DNA of 64,000 nt. Origin: Myroides odoratus (GTDB lineage Bacteria; Bacteroidota; Bacteroidia; Flavobacteriales; Flavobacteriaceae). Both the position numbers and the translations under genes were made by a program. The notes beneath the pieces were generated by a model that saw only the letters and a list, made by a program, of their open reading frames with translations, searched no databases and had not been told where the DNA came from. Every line of letters starts with the position of its first letter. The stretch's first letter is position 1. Positions 53,591 through 63,125 of the stretch are shown piece by piece. The stretch covers positions 62,001 through 126,000 of the forward strand of contig NZ_LROZ01000004.1 of the NCBI RefSeq assembly GCF_001549985.1, written 5' to 3'.

Positions 53591-55492
53591 TTAACTTCTT
53601 CTTGGACGTCTTGGTGCGTTGTTGTCACCACTTCTTCTAGAAGAACTTCTCTCATTACGAGGTGCTCTGTCGTTTCTGTTTCCTCTGTCACCGCGATCAT
53701 TTCTGTCGCTGCGATCATTAGAACGTCCTCCACGGTCAGAACGGTTGCTCGTTGAACGATCACCACCTCTTCTGTCACCTCTGTCGTTTCGATCCCCGCG
53801 ATCTCTACGCTCAGAACGGAAACCTCCATCTCCGCCACGTCCACCGCCTCCGCGTCTGTTGTGGTCTCTTCTACCAGCGTTTCTACCGCCGTCATTATTC
53901 GAGATTTCAACATTTACTCGGCGATCTTGGTACGTTTCGTTGTTTAAGATCGTCATAATCTTATCCGCATGCTCAGCATCTGTATTAAAGAAAGAGAATC
54001 CTTCTTTTACATCTACTTTGAATAAGTCATCACGTCCTAATTCTAAGGTATCACGCAAGTAATCTTTCAAGCTCATCCAGTCGAAACCGTCTTTTGCTCC
54101 TAAGTTTAAGAAGAAACGAACTGCTCCATCTGTAGGAACCTCTTTAGAAGATCTTCCTGTTGAACCTACATTAGTTAAGCTATTACCTGATTTTTGGTAG
54201 TATTCTAATAAGTGGTTAAACTCAACAGACACTACTTTTTTGATTAATTCTTCCGTTGTTAAATCTTCCAATAACTCCATGATAGAAGGTAAGAAAGTAT
54301 CAATTTCAGAACTAACCGCTACATTTTTGATACGATTAGCAATGTGGTACAACTGAATTTCGCAGATTTCTATTCCAGAAGGAATTGGTTTCTCTTCGAA
54401 TTTCGTTTTCATGATGCGTTCGATTTGAGAAATCTTACGAGCCTCACTTTTCGTGATAATCACCATAGAAACCCCTGATTTTCCAGCACGTCCTGTACGA
54501 CCACTACGGTGTGTGTACGTTTCGATTTCATCCGGAAGTTGGTAGTTTACTACGTGCGTAATATCATCCACGTCAATTCCACGTGCAGCAACGTCAGTTG
54601 CTACTAACATTTGAATTTGCTTTCCTCTAAACGCTTTCATTACCGAATCACGTTGTGCTTGCGATAAATCACCGTGTAAAGCTGCTGCGTTATAACCGTC
54701 TTCGATTAATTTTTCAGCAATCGCTTGTGTATCTCTCTTTGTTCTACAGAAGATTACAGAGAAGATATTTGGATTAGCATCTGCTAAACGTTTTAACGCT
54801 AAATAGCGGTCTCTTGCAGAAACTACATAATACTCGTGACTAACATTAGTAGAACCTTGATTTTTATGTCCAACTGTAATCTCAGCAGGATTAGACATAA
54901 ATTCTCTTGCGATGCTTGCTACTTCAGCAGGCATGGTTGCAGAGAATAACCAAGTACTTTTGTCTTCTGGTGTGTCAGCTAAAATAGAGGTGATGTCCTC
55001 ATAAAACCCCATATTCAACATTTCATCTGCCTCATCTAACACACAGTACTCAATATGTTTGATGTCAACCATTCCGCGGTTAATCATATCTTGCATTCTA
55101 CCTGGAGTAGCTACAATGATGTGTGCACCACGTTTGATTTCTCTTGCTTGCTCTGTAATACTCGCCCCACCGTATACAGCTACTGTATGAAGTCCTTTTA
55201 CGTACTTAGAGTATTGTTTGATTTCATTTGCAATTTGCAAGCATAACTCACGCGTTGGTGATAAAATCAACGCTTGAGTGTGTTTTTTAGACAGGTCAAT
55301 TTTCTGAATAAGCGGAAAACCAAATGCTGCGGTTTTCCCAGTCCCTGTTTGGGCTAACGCAACAATATCGGTATTTTTTTCTAATAATAAAGGAATTGCT
55401 TTTTCTTGGATTTCTGAGGGATTCTCAAATCCCAAATCATTAATTGCAGATACTAGCAATTCATTTAGACCTAATAGTTCGAAATTGTTCAT
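53591..55492 (-). CDS. DEAD-box RNA helicase, DbpA/CsdA type, with RG-rich tail
   Basis: The 633-residue protein unwinds RNA using ATP. It has the Q motif, AQTGTGKT, DEAD (VLDEADEM), SAT and HRSGRTGRAG in two RecA domains (1-370), then a DbpA-type RNA-binding domain (about 465-545, FFLNLGAKDGFDWMSL) and a long R/G/D/S-rich tail (550-633) that binds RNA loosely. ATG at 55492 gives MNNFELLGLN; a GTG at 55513 is less likely. Cold-shock proteins lie 5 kb away, and such helicases act in ribosome assembly and RNA turnover at low temperature. The tail makes long open frames on other strands that are not genes. Confidence 0.95.
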   Translation of the reverse strand: MNNFELLGLNELLVSAINDLGFENPSEIQEKAIPLLLEKNTDIVALAQTGTGKTAAFGFPLIQKIDLSKKHTQALILSPTRELCLQIANEIKQYSKYVKGLHTVAVYGGASITEQAREIKRGAHIIVATPGRMQDMINRGMVDIKHIEYCVLDEADEMLNMGFYEDITSILADTPEDKSTWLFSATMPAEVASIAREFMSNPAEITVGHKNQGSTNVSHEYYVVSARDRYLALKRLADANPNIFSVIFCRTKRDTQAIAEKLIEDGYNAAALHGDLSQAQRDSVMKAFRGKQIQMLVATDVAARGIDVDDITHVVNYQLPDEIETYTHRSGRTGRAGKSGVSMVIITKSEARKISQIERIMKTKFEEKPIPSGIEICEIQLYHIANRIKNVAVSSEIDTFLPSIMELLEDLTTEELIKKVVSVEFNHLLEYYQKSGNSLTNVGSTGRSSKEVPTDGAVRFFLNLGAKDGFDWMSLKDYLRDTLELGRDDLFKVDVKEGFSFFNTDAEHADKIMTILNNETYQDRRVNVEISNNDGGRNAGRRDHNRRGGGGRGGDGGFRSERRDRGDRNDRGDRRGGDRSTSNRSDRGGRSNDRSDRNDRGDRGNRNDRAPRNERSSSRRSGDNNAPRRPRRS

Positions 55493-55579
55493 ATAAAATT
55501 TAAAAATAGCCACAAAGGTACTACTATTCTTTTATAAAATAGGGATTTATATCTATAAAAAAAATAAAAATAATGATTT

Positions 55580-55765
55580 ATGCCGTTAGAATTAGAATTA
55601 TTTTCATTTTATAACGTAAAAGCAAGGAAAGATTGTGAATTATTAAATCCTATACCTGAAATTCCATTGTGCAAAGTGAAAGATGTACCAAATGAAATCA
55701 GAAGTTCCCCTATTGGATATAAGATGTTTGTGCATCGAAAAAATAAAAGAAGAAGGAATAATTAA
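55580..55765 (+). CDS. Doubtful small basic protein
   Basis: A 61-codon frame starts with ATG and ends in a basic tail (HRKNKRRRNN). No ribosome site, family or operon context supports it. It is divergent from the helicase gene. It could be a small protein or a chance frame. Confidence 0.3.
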   Translation: MPLELELFSFYNVKARKDCELLNPIPEIPLCKVKDVPNEIRSSPIGYKMFVHRKNKRRRNN

Positions 55766-55903
55766 AGTTGAAAGAAAAACTTCATTTTTTTACTATTTTC
55801 TTAATAGTACTGGTTTTAAAATGGTTGACTGCTTTTTACCCCTAGTATTTTACTAAGTGAGTGGGAGAGCGGCGCGAAAGAAGTAAAAAAAAGAAGAGAT
55901 GTG

Positions 55904-56096
55904 TTTTGTTTTTACAAAACTACGTGTAATTTTGTCGTAGAAGTTTGAAAATAATGCACAAAATCTACTTGTGTATGAACATTTTAAGATATCATAAAAA
56001 TATTAGTGGGGACTAAATATATTATACTGAATTCTTAAAAATATATAAACCCTTTAATAGCCTCAAACTTCTTCTTGCTATTGAAGGGTTTTTTTG
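55904..56096 (+). ncRNA. Candidate small RNA or leader-peptide transcript
   Basis: A well-formed Bacteroidetes promoter (TTTTG at 55904-55908, 18 bp, TAATTTTG at 55927-55934) is followed about 115 bp later by a strong terminator: 14-bp stem AACCCTTTAATAGC (56048-56061) with its partner (56077-56090) and a T-run. No supported gene lies between; only a 20-codon frame (55954-56016, ATG CAC AAA ... GAC TAA) is present. The expected transcript would be about 155 nt from near 55940. It is independent of neighbouring genes. Confidence 0.55.
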
Positions 56097-56145
56097 TCAA
56101 GCCGAAAAGTTGTTTTTCCTTTAATTTATCTGGTAGTCATAGTAA

Positions 56146-56770
56146 TCACCCTGAGGCTACGAAGGGTCGCATCCAGTGCTCACACCATAACTGTACAGAA
56201 TGACTGGCGTTGAGTAACAAGCGTTGAATAACAAAGGTTGAATAACAAAGGTTGAGTAACAGATGCGACCCCTCCTGCGTCGGCGTGACATACTGGGTGG
56301 CATGACTAGCGTTGAGAACTGTACAGAATGAAAAGCGTTGACTATCCCTCGTATTTCCATTCAGTTTATCACCCACAGTATGTCACCCACAGTATGTCAC
56401 CCTGAGGCTACGAAGGGTCGCATCCAGGGCTCACACCATAACTGTGCGGAATAATAAGCGTTGAGTAACAAAGGTTGAGTAATAAGTATTAACTATCCCT
56501 CGTATTTCTATTCAGTATGTTACCTACAGCATGTCACCCTGAGGCTACGAAGGGTCGCATCCAGTGCTCACACCATAACTGGGTGGCATGACTGGCGTTG
56601 AGTAACAAGCGTTGAATACCCCTCGTATTTCCATTCGGTTTATCACCCACAGTATGTCACCCTGAGGCTGCGAAGGGTCGCATCCAGGGCTCACACCATA
56701 ACTGTGCGGAATAATAAGCGTTGAGTAACAAATGCAACTCTTCCTGCGCTAGCGTGACATACCAGACAGA
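56146..56770. repeat. Cluster of long imperfect direct repeats
   Basis: A conserved block of about 50 bp (TCACCCTGAGGCTACGAAGG, then GTCGCATCCAG and CTCACACCATAACTG) starts at 56146, 56397, 56535 and 56657. Between the blocks are shared words (GTTGAGTAACAA, CCCTCGTATTTCC, CACCCACAGTATG), many in 14-bp steps. The block start can fold (CCCT with AGGG). Unequal spacing (251, 138 and 122 bp) and variable filling exclude a CRISPR array. Open frames in it are by-products. Confidence 0.9.
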
Positions 56771-56797
56771 ATAATTATACGAATCAATACTAGGATA

Positions 56798-56828
56798 AAA
56801 AAAAACCAACCCTTGTATAGGATTGGCT
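56798..56828 (-). terminator. Intrinsic terminator of the lipoprotein gene
   Basis: On the minus strand CCAATCCT pairs with AGGGTTGG (one G-T pair), followed by nine Ts. It comes after the heptad array at 56854. Confidence 0.85.
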
Positions 56829-56853
56829 ATTTTTATAGGGTATATTTTCTTCT

Positions 56854-56895
56854 ATTCACTGTAAATCGTAAACTGTCAACCGTAAACCGTTCCCT
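56854..56895. repeat. Heptanucleotide tandem repeat array 5
   Basis: Units on the plus strand are GTAAATC, GTAAACT, GTCAACC, GTAAACC and GTTCCCT. Read in the direction of the upstream minus-strand gene they become GTTTACG, GTTGACA, GTTTACG and so on, and start directly after its stop codon. Confidence 0.85.
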
Positions 56896-58302
56896 TTACT
56901 TCAACAATTGCTCCATGTTGCGATCGAAGATATTAACGAAAGCCTCTTGAATGCTGCCATCTTTATTTAAGATGATGCTGCGTTGAATCTTCGTAATAAT
57001 CCATTTATCTTTCATGTCGTTGAAATTGGTACAACGCAATTCGATGAGATTTGGATACTGATAAGGGGTAACTAATTCTTTCCATTCTTGATGTTCTCCA
57101 TCAATACAAATAGAAATCACCTGAATGTGTGGAAGTTTTTCTAGCAACTCTAAGGCTCTTTTATGACTAGCTTCCGCATGTGCTGCGCCGTTTTTTGTCC
57201 AAACGAACATCAGTGTTTTTTTGTGGATTAACTTCTTAAAATCGACAGGTTTCTCGTCTAAGTCAACTAAATCAACTTTTGGTAAGCGGTTTTCGTATTT
57301 TAGATTTTGAACAGCAGTCTGAATCTTTATAATCTCTTGGTGTTGCGTAGTGTCCGTAGAGAGTTTAAAGTAGGCGTCAAAAAATTTATCGTTGTTGTTT
57401 AGATTTTGGTCTTCCAATAAGTAAATCAGTGCAATATTGTCTAAAATTGTATTTTTTACCTTTTCATTGCGAATTAAGGTATCTACAACATTGAGTTTGG
57501 TGATGTTTTTATCGAATTTTGTTTGACTGTCAAAATCAATATCGGATTCATCGCTAATTGAACTTAACATGATAGCCAAGTATTTGGTAAAGGATGAATA
57601 GCGAATGAGTTTTTCGTTGTTAAAATCTACCTTATTACGGAAAGCATAGTAATCCGCTGGTAGTTGTTCGCGAATATCCTCTTTGGTGCGCACGTAGTGA
57701 GCAATAGGATAAATTTCTTTTTGACTGTAAAAATGAAGGTCTAATTTCGTTTTGGCGTATACGTCAAATTCTGGTCCCCAGCCAATGATTGCCTTGCTCT
57801 TTAAGTAATTGGTTGTACGAGCGGCATGCGTCGAATCTATAAAACGTATAAATCGATCTACACCGACATCGTAATTCTCATAGCGAGTTGATTCGTCTAC
57901 TAAATTCTTCACCGTTAAGTTCATAAGATAGTTGTTCTTTTCAGAACCTCGACCAGAGAAGATAATAGAATGATCAAAATCTCTAGCGTTTAAACGCAGG
58001 TGTAAACTGTCGTTTTTATCAAAGTACACGTATTGAAATTCAGGATTGATTCTATAGATGTACATGCCTGGGCTAAGCGAATCAAATTTCTTCTCAAAGC
58101 GATTGTTTTCATCGAGATAGATGGTGTCTAACAAGTCGTTATCTTTGAAAAATAAAATATAATTGCTCGTTGGGTTTTGTATTTCGCCACTGAAATAGGC
58201 CGAGTAATCCGTTGCTTCAAATTTCTTCTGACAAGAAAATAGCAACGTGATTAAAGGCAATAAACCATAGCGTATACTGGTATGTAAAAAGTTACTACAC
58301 AT
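56896..58302 (-). CDS. Lipoprotein with C-terminal thioredoxin-like fold lacking CxxC
   Basis: The 468-residue protein has a lipoprotein signal (LITLLFSC, Cys at 24). A beta-rich N-terminal domain (about 28-130) resembles the DUF4369-type domain of Bacteroidetes TlpA-like proteins, followed by a helical middle and a thioredoxin-like C-terminus (about 340-468). At the place of the redox motif it reads VWTKNGAAHA, so both cysteines of CxxC are missing. It therefore should not act as a thiol oxidoreductase; binding or structural use is inferred. It is probably anchored in the outer membrane, facing the periplasm. Confidence 0.82.
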   Translation of the reverse strand: MCSNFLHTSIRYGLLPLITLLFSCQKKFEATDYSAYFSGEIQNPTSNYILFFKDNDLLDTIYLDENNRFEKKFDSLSPGMYIYRINPEFQYVYFDKNDSLHLRLNARDFDHSIIFSGRGSEKNNYLMNLTVKNLVDESTRYENYDVGVDRFIRFIDSTHAARTTNYLKSKAIIGWGPEFDVYAKTKLDLHFYSQKEIYPIAHYVRTKEDIREQLPADYYAFRNKVDFNNEKLIRYSSFTKYLAIMLSSISDESDIDFDSQTKFDKNITKLNVVDTLIRNEKVKNTILDNIALIYLLEDQNLNNNDKFFDAYFKLSTDTTQHQEIIKIQTAVQNLKYENRLPKVDLVDLDEKPVDFKKLIHKKTLMFVWTKNGAAHAEASHKRALELLEKLPHIQVISICIDGEHQEWKELVTPYQYPNLIELRCTNFNDMKDKWIITKIQRSIILNKDGSIQEAFVNIFDRNMEQLLK

Positions 58303-58444
58303 TGTTTGGGGAATAATGCTAGTTAAAAATTGACGTCGAAAGCAAAAGTAAGTTTTACGATTATTTAAAATTGTTAATATATGGTTAAAATAAGTAATTC
58401 AAAATTGAAATAAATAAGAGGGATTAAATCTCATATATATTTAG

Positions 58445-58452
58445 TAATTTTG
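58445..58452 (+). promoter_or_regulatory. Candidate -7 box of the ABC-F gene
   Basis: TAATTTTG fits TAnnTTTG and lies 25 bp before the start codon. The -33 element is unclear. Confidence 0.5.
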
Positions 58453-58462
58453 CACAAATTAA

Positions 58463-60094
<1,632 letters not shown>

Positions 60095-60096
60095 CA

Positions 60097-60117
60097 GTTG
60101 ACGGTTTACAGTTTACG
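60097..60117. repeat. Heptanucleotide tandem repeat array 6
   Basis: Three units (GTTGACG, GTTTACA, GTTTACG) begin 3 bp after the stop codon of the ABC-F gene and match array 5 words. Confidence 0.75.
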
Positions 60118-60132
60118 GTAGATTATCATGAT

Positions 60133-60169
60133 AAAAAAACCATTCCTTTATAGGGGTGGTTTTTTTGTA
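60133..60169 (+). terminator. Intrinsic terminator of the ABC-F gene
   Basis: ACCATTCCT pairs with AGGGGTGGT (two G-T pairs) around a short loop, followed by seven Ts. Confidence 0.85.
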
Positions 60170-60218
60170 TTGTATTTTCGCTTTTTGTTGGGGGGTGAGA
60201 GGGTGAGGCGGTGAGTTT

Positions 60219-60300
60219 GCGAAGTCGTGGGTTTTATCGATTAAAGAAGGGACTCTGTTTTAATTAGAAAATTCTCTCCCTTCTCCCATTTCTCCTCTCT
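60219..60300 (+). repeat. REP-like dispersed repeat, third copy
   Basis: GCGAAGTCGTGGGTTTTATC followed by GATTAAAGAAGG and a stretch ending TTTTAATTAGAAAATT matches the reverse complement of 50176-50258 at roughly four of five bases. It lies between two terminators, like the copies at 50 kb. Confidence 0.75.
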
Positions 60301-60310
60301 CTTCACCAAT

Positions 60311-60350
60311 AAAAAAAGCCAGTCAACATACATTGACTGGCTTTTTTTTA
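60311..60350. terminator. Bidirectional terminator after the cold-shock gene
   Basis: GCCAGTCAA pairs perfectly with TTGACTGGC around a 6-nt loop, with A- and T-runs on either side. Confidence 0.92.
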
Positions 60351-60388
60351 AGATTATTTACGGTAAGTCGTAAGTAGAGAATCGTTAA

Positions 60389-60583
60389 TTATCTAACTCT
60401 TCTAACTTCAACTGCGTTTAATCCTTTTTTACCTTTTTCAACTTCGTAAGTAACTACATCGTTTTCACGAATGCGGTCAACTAAACCTGAAGTGTGAACG
60501 AAAATATCTGCTCCGTTATCGTCTGGTGTGATAAAACCAAATCCTTTAGTTTCATTAAAAAACTTTACTGTTCCTTGTTGCAT
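60389..60583 (-). CDS. Cold-shock protein, CspA family
   Basis: The 64-residue single cold-shock domain has both RNA-binding motifs: KGFGFITPDDNGADIFVHTS gives RNP1 (KGFGFI) and RNP2 (DIFVH). It binds single-stranded RNA and DNA and melts secondary structure. It lies 17 bp after the larger cold-shock-domain gene in the same direction, so the two are probably one transcript ended by the terminator at 60311. Confidence 0.96.
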   Translation of the reverse strand: MQQGTVKFFNETKGFGFITPDDNGADIFVHTSGLVDRIRENDVVTYEVEKGKKGLNAVEVRRVR

Positions 60584-60600
60584 AATGTATTAAAATTAAT

Positions 60601-61020
60601 TTATTCTTTTTTAGCGGCGTTTATCGCGCGTATTCCATTTTTACTTTGTTCTAGCTTAAAGCTTATCTTTAATCCCTTTTCTAATGGGACACTTAATTCA
60701 TTTTGGTGAAGAAAGATGCTTTCTCTTGTTTGAGAATCAATAACAAACGCATATCCTTTATCTGTTACATAGCTGATAATGCCTTCGTGTTCTTCTTGTG
60801 TGATCTTTTCGATCTTTACTGCTTCTTTTTTCTCTTGAGCAGCTTGTTCTTCAGGAGTAAGGTGGGTTAATTGTCCCATTTTATCCACGTAAACAAATAA
60901 ATCCTCTAAATCCTTCCCTTTGTTGTTGTTTTGTTTACGCTCCTCGCGGCGTTTTAATTTTTCGTCTTGCTTTTGTTTTTTCTTTTTGTTGTTTTCTTTC
61001 TTAAAAAATGAGTCTGCCAT
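60601..61020 (-). CDS. Basic protein with C-terminal cold-shock domain
   Basis: ATG at 61020 gives 139 residues starting MADSFFKKENNKKKKQKQ; a longer frame from 61086 adds 22 unsupported residues. The N-terminal third is very rich in K, R, E and N, which suggests unspecific nucleic-acid contact. The C-terminal part (about 78-135) is a cold-shock-like OB fold with GIISYVTDKGYAFVID and ESIFLHQNEL in place of RNP1 and RNP2. Such fused forms are common in Bacteroidetes. It is followed by cspA. Confidence 0.88.
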   Translation of the reverse strand: MADSFFKKENNKKKKQKQDEKLKRREERKQNNNKGKDLEDLFVYVDKMGQLTHLTPEEQAAQEKKEAVKIEKITQEEHEGIISYVTDKGYAFVIDSQTRESIFLHQNELSVPLEKGLKISFKLEQSKNGIRAINAAKKE

Positions 61021-61842
61021 TAATTGAATTATAAGTGAACAAATATTTGCGGTATTCGTTAGTTTGTAAATAGCTATCGTTTGCAAACGATACAGAAGAA
61101 CACTTGATTATTAAATTAGTAGTCATCATTTAGAACGTTTCTGTGTTTAGAAACGAGCATGTGTTGCAAAGTTGTTTTGAAAAACCTACTTACTACGAAT
61201 GAAAATAAAAAAATATTTATCCTTGGTTGATAAATGCAAAAACAGTAGTAAAGGTTTGAAAAAAATAAACACAGTTTAGAGCTGTGGATGAAATTTACCA
61301 GGCTATACAATTTTGTTTAATTGCCAAAATCGAAGCAAAGGTAGAGTTTTTTTAATTAGCAACGGGTTTTTTAGTAAAAAGATTATTCTTTATTTAAGTG
61401 TTATTCGATATAAAATAGACGGGGTGTCATAATTTCAGCAGTCGAAGCTTGTTTTTTTTTCATTTTTTCTTGTAAGAATGTGAAAAAAGAGCAGTTTAGT
61501 AGAAAAAGGAAACGACATGTTGTACGTTAGATTTCTAGTTTAAAGAAAAGCACCTGTAAAGAAAGCGATCAATATAAATAGGATAGTAGCACAAAGGCCT
61601 AAATAAAGAAGAAATTAAATTGGGTGTAAAGGGGATAAAAATGTACCTTTGAAGATAAAATACGGAAGAATAATAATTTTTTTTTAATAAAACCGTTTGA
61701 TTCAAACGAATACTTCGTTTAGTTGTCAAATTTGAGTATTATGGGGTGTTAAAACGGGTTGTTTCGCTAGCAATGCGTATTGAAAATAGCGATAACTAAG
61801 ATAAAACAAGCCCTAAGTTCTCCCTTTTTAAGAATGTAATAA
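61021..61842. promoter_or_regulatory. Long divergent region between cold-shock and polysaccharide genes
   Basis: No gene is supported in 822 bp. A palindrome lies at 61075-61092. A candidate wecB promoter is TTG (61620-61622), 21 bp, TACCTTTG (61644-61651), which would leave an untranslated leader of about 190 nt. Long leaders are usual for cold-shock genes and for polysaccharide operons. Confidence 0.5.
61075..61092. promoter_or_regulatory. Perfect 18-bp palindrome
   Basis: TATCGTTTGCAAACGATA is fully self-complementary and lies 55 bp upstream of the cold-shock-domain gene start. A dimeric regulator site is the likely meaning; it has no loop and no T-run, so it is not a terminator. Confidence 0.55.
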
Positions 61843-62961
61843 ATGAAAAAAAATTTAATTGTATTTGGTACTAGACCAGAAGCAATCAAAATGGCTCCTT
61901 TGGTAAAGGCGTTTAAAAAAGAAAATCATCAATTTGATACTCGAGTGTGTGTAACAGCTCAGCATAGAGAAATGTTGGATCAAGTATTGGACTTTTTTGA
62001 TATTGTACCAGAGTATGATTTGAATCTCATGAAGCCCAATCAAAATTTATATAGCCTAACAGGAGATATTATTATGGGATTAAAAGAGGTACTGGAGGAC
62101 TTTGAACCAGATTATGTTTATGTACATGGGGATACCACCACTACGATGGCCGCGAGTTTGGCTGCTTTTTATAGTGGTGCTAAAGTATGTCATGTGGAAG
62201 CAGGATTGCGTACCTATAATAAACGTTCCCCCTTTCCAGAAGAGATGAACAGACAAATTACAGGGAGAATCAGTGATTATCATTTCGCACCAACAGAAGC
62301 TTCTCAAGCGAATCTATTGCGTGAGAATATCAATCCACAAGATATTAGTATTACGGGTAATACAGTCATTGATGCCTTATTGGACAGTGTAGAGCGCGTA
62401 AAGGAAATCCAAAATGACGAGATTGCACAGTTGAAAGAATGGGTAGATCCAACGAAAAAATTAATCTTAGTAACAGGACATCGACGTGAAAATCACGGCG
62501 ATGGATTTATTCGTATATGTGAAGCATTAAAAGAAATTGCAATCCATCATGAGGAGGTACAAATTATTTATCCTGTACATTTGAATCCCAATGTGATGAA
62601 ACCCGTATATGCAATTCTCTCCGATATTGACAACATTAAGCTGATTGATCCTTTAGCTTATCCGTCTTTTGTTTGGTTGATGAATCAAAGCTATTTGATT
62701 ATTACAGACAGTGGAGGAGTGCAAGAAGAAGCACCCAGTTTGGGTAAACCTGTATTGGTTATGCGCAATACTACCGAACGACCAGAAGCTGTTGAAGCAG
62801 GTACAGTAATCTTAGTTGGAACCGATAAACAAAAAATTGTTCAAGAGGCCCATCGTTTACTTACCGATGCAGATTGCTATGCAAAAATGTCTGCCCTGCA
62901 TAATCCTTATGGCGATGGAAAAGCCTGTCAACGTATTGTTGAGTTTATTGGGAAATTGTAA
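61843..62961 (+). CDS. wecB: UDP-N-acetylglucosamine 2-epimerase (non-hydrolysing)
   Basis: The 372-residue enzyme converts UDP-GlcNAc to UDP-ManNAc. It has [12 protein letters not shown] at 8-19, HVEAGLRT near 121, TGHRRENHG near 206 and [14 protein letters not shown] near 288, all typical of the family. Length is normal. wecC follows, so the pair makes UDP-ManNAcA for a capsule, O-antigen or similar surface glycan. Their gap is filled by a heptad array. Confidence 0.96.
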   Translation: MKKNLIVFGTRPEAIKMAPLVKAFKKENHQFDTRVCVTAQHREMLDQVLDFFDIVPEYDLNLMKPNQNLYSLTGDIIMGLKEVLEDFEPDYVYVHGDTTTTMAASLAAFYSGAKVCHVEAGLRTYNKRSPFPEEMNRQITGRISDYHFAPTEASQANLLRENINPQDISITGNTVIDALLDSVERVKEIQNDEIAQLKEWVDPTKKLILVTGHRRENHGDGFIRICEALKEIAIHHEEVQIIYPVHLNPNVMKPVYAILSDIDNIKLIDPLAYPSFVWLMNQSYLIITDSGGVQEEAPSLGKPVLVMRNTTERPEAVEAGTVILVGTDKQKIVQEAHRLLTDADCYAKMSALHNPYGDGKACQRIVEFIGKL

Positions 62962-62964
62962 GGG

Positions 62965-63048
62965 GTTATGAGTTATGGGTTATGAGTTATGGGTTATGAG
63001 TTATGGGTTATGAGTGAAGGGTTATGAGTGAAGGGTTATGAGTGGGTG
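62965..63048. repeat. Heptanucleotide tandem repeat array 7
   Basis: Twelve units in one register (GTTATGA, GTTATGG, GTGAAGG, GTGGGTG) begin 4 bp after the wecB stop. It lies between two genes of one pathway, unlike the arrays at transcript ends. Confidence 0.95.
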
Positions 63049-63125
63049 TAAGCCCCAATACAGAGGATATAAAGAAGGCAAATGGCAATTTGCCTATACA
63101 GTAAAACAAAAAAACGACAACTAAC

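Noticed and set aside
53569..54062. Long serine/arginine/leucine-rich and V/E/T-rich frames over the helicase tail
   Set aside because: They are shadows of the R/G/D-rich coding sequence of the helicase.
56146..56376. Minus-strand frames of 67 and 76 codons
   Set aside because: They lie inside the repeat cluster and are not kept between repeat copies.
56146..56770. CRISPR-like array
   Set aside because: The repeated block is about 50 bp, spacing varies from 122 to 251 bp, intervening parts share words with each other, and no cas genes are near.
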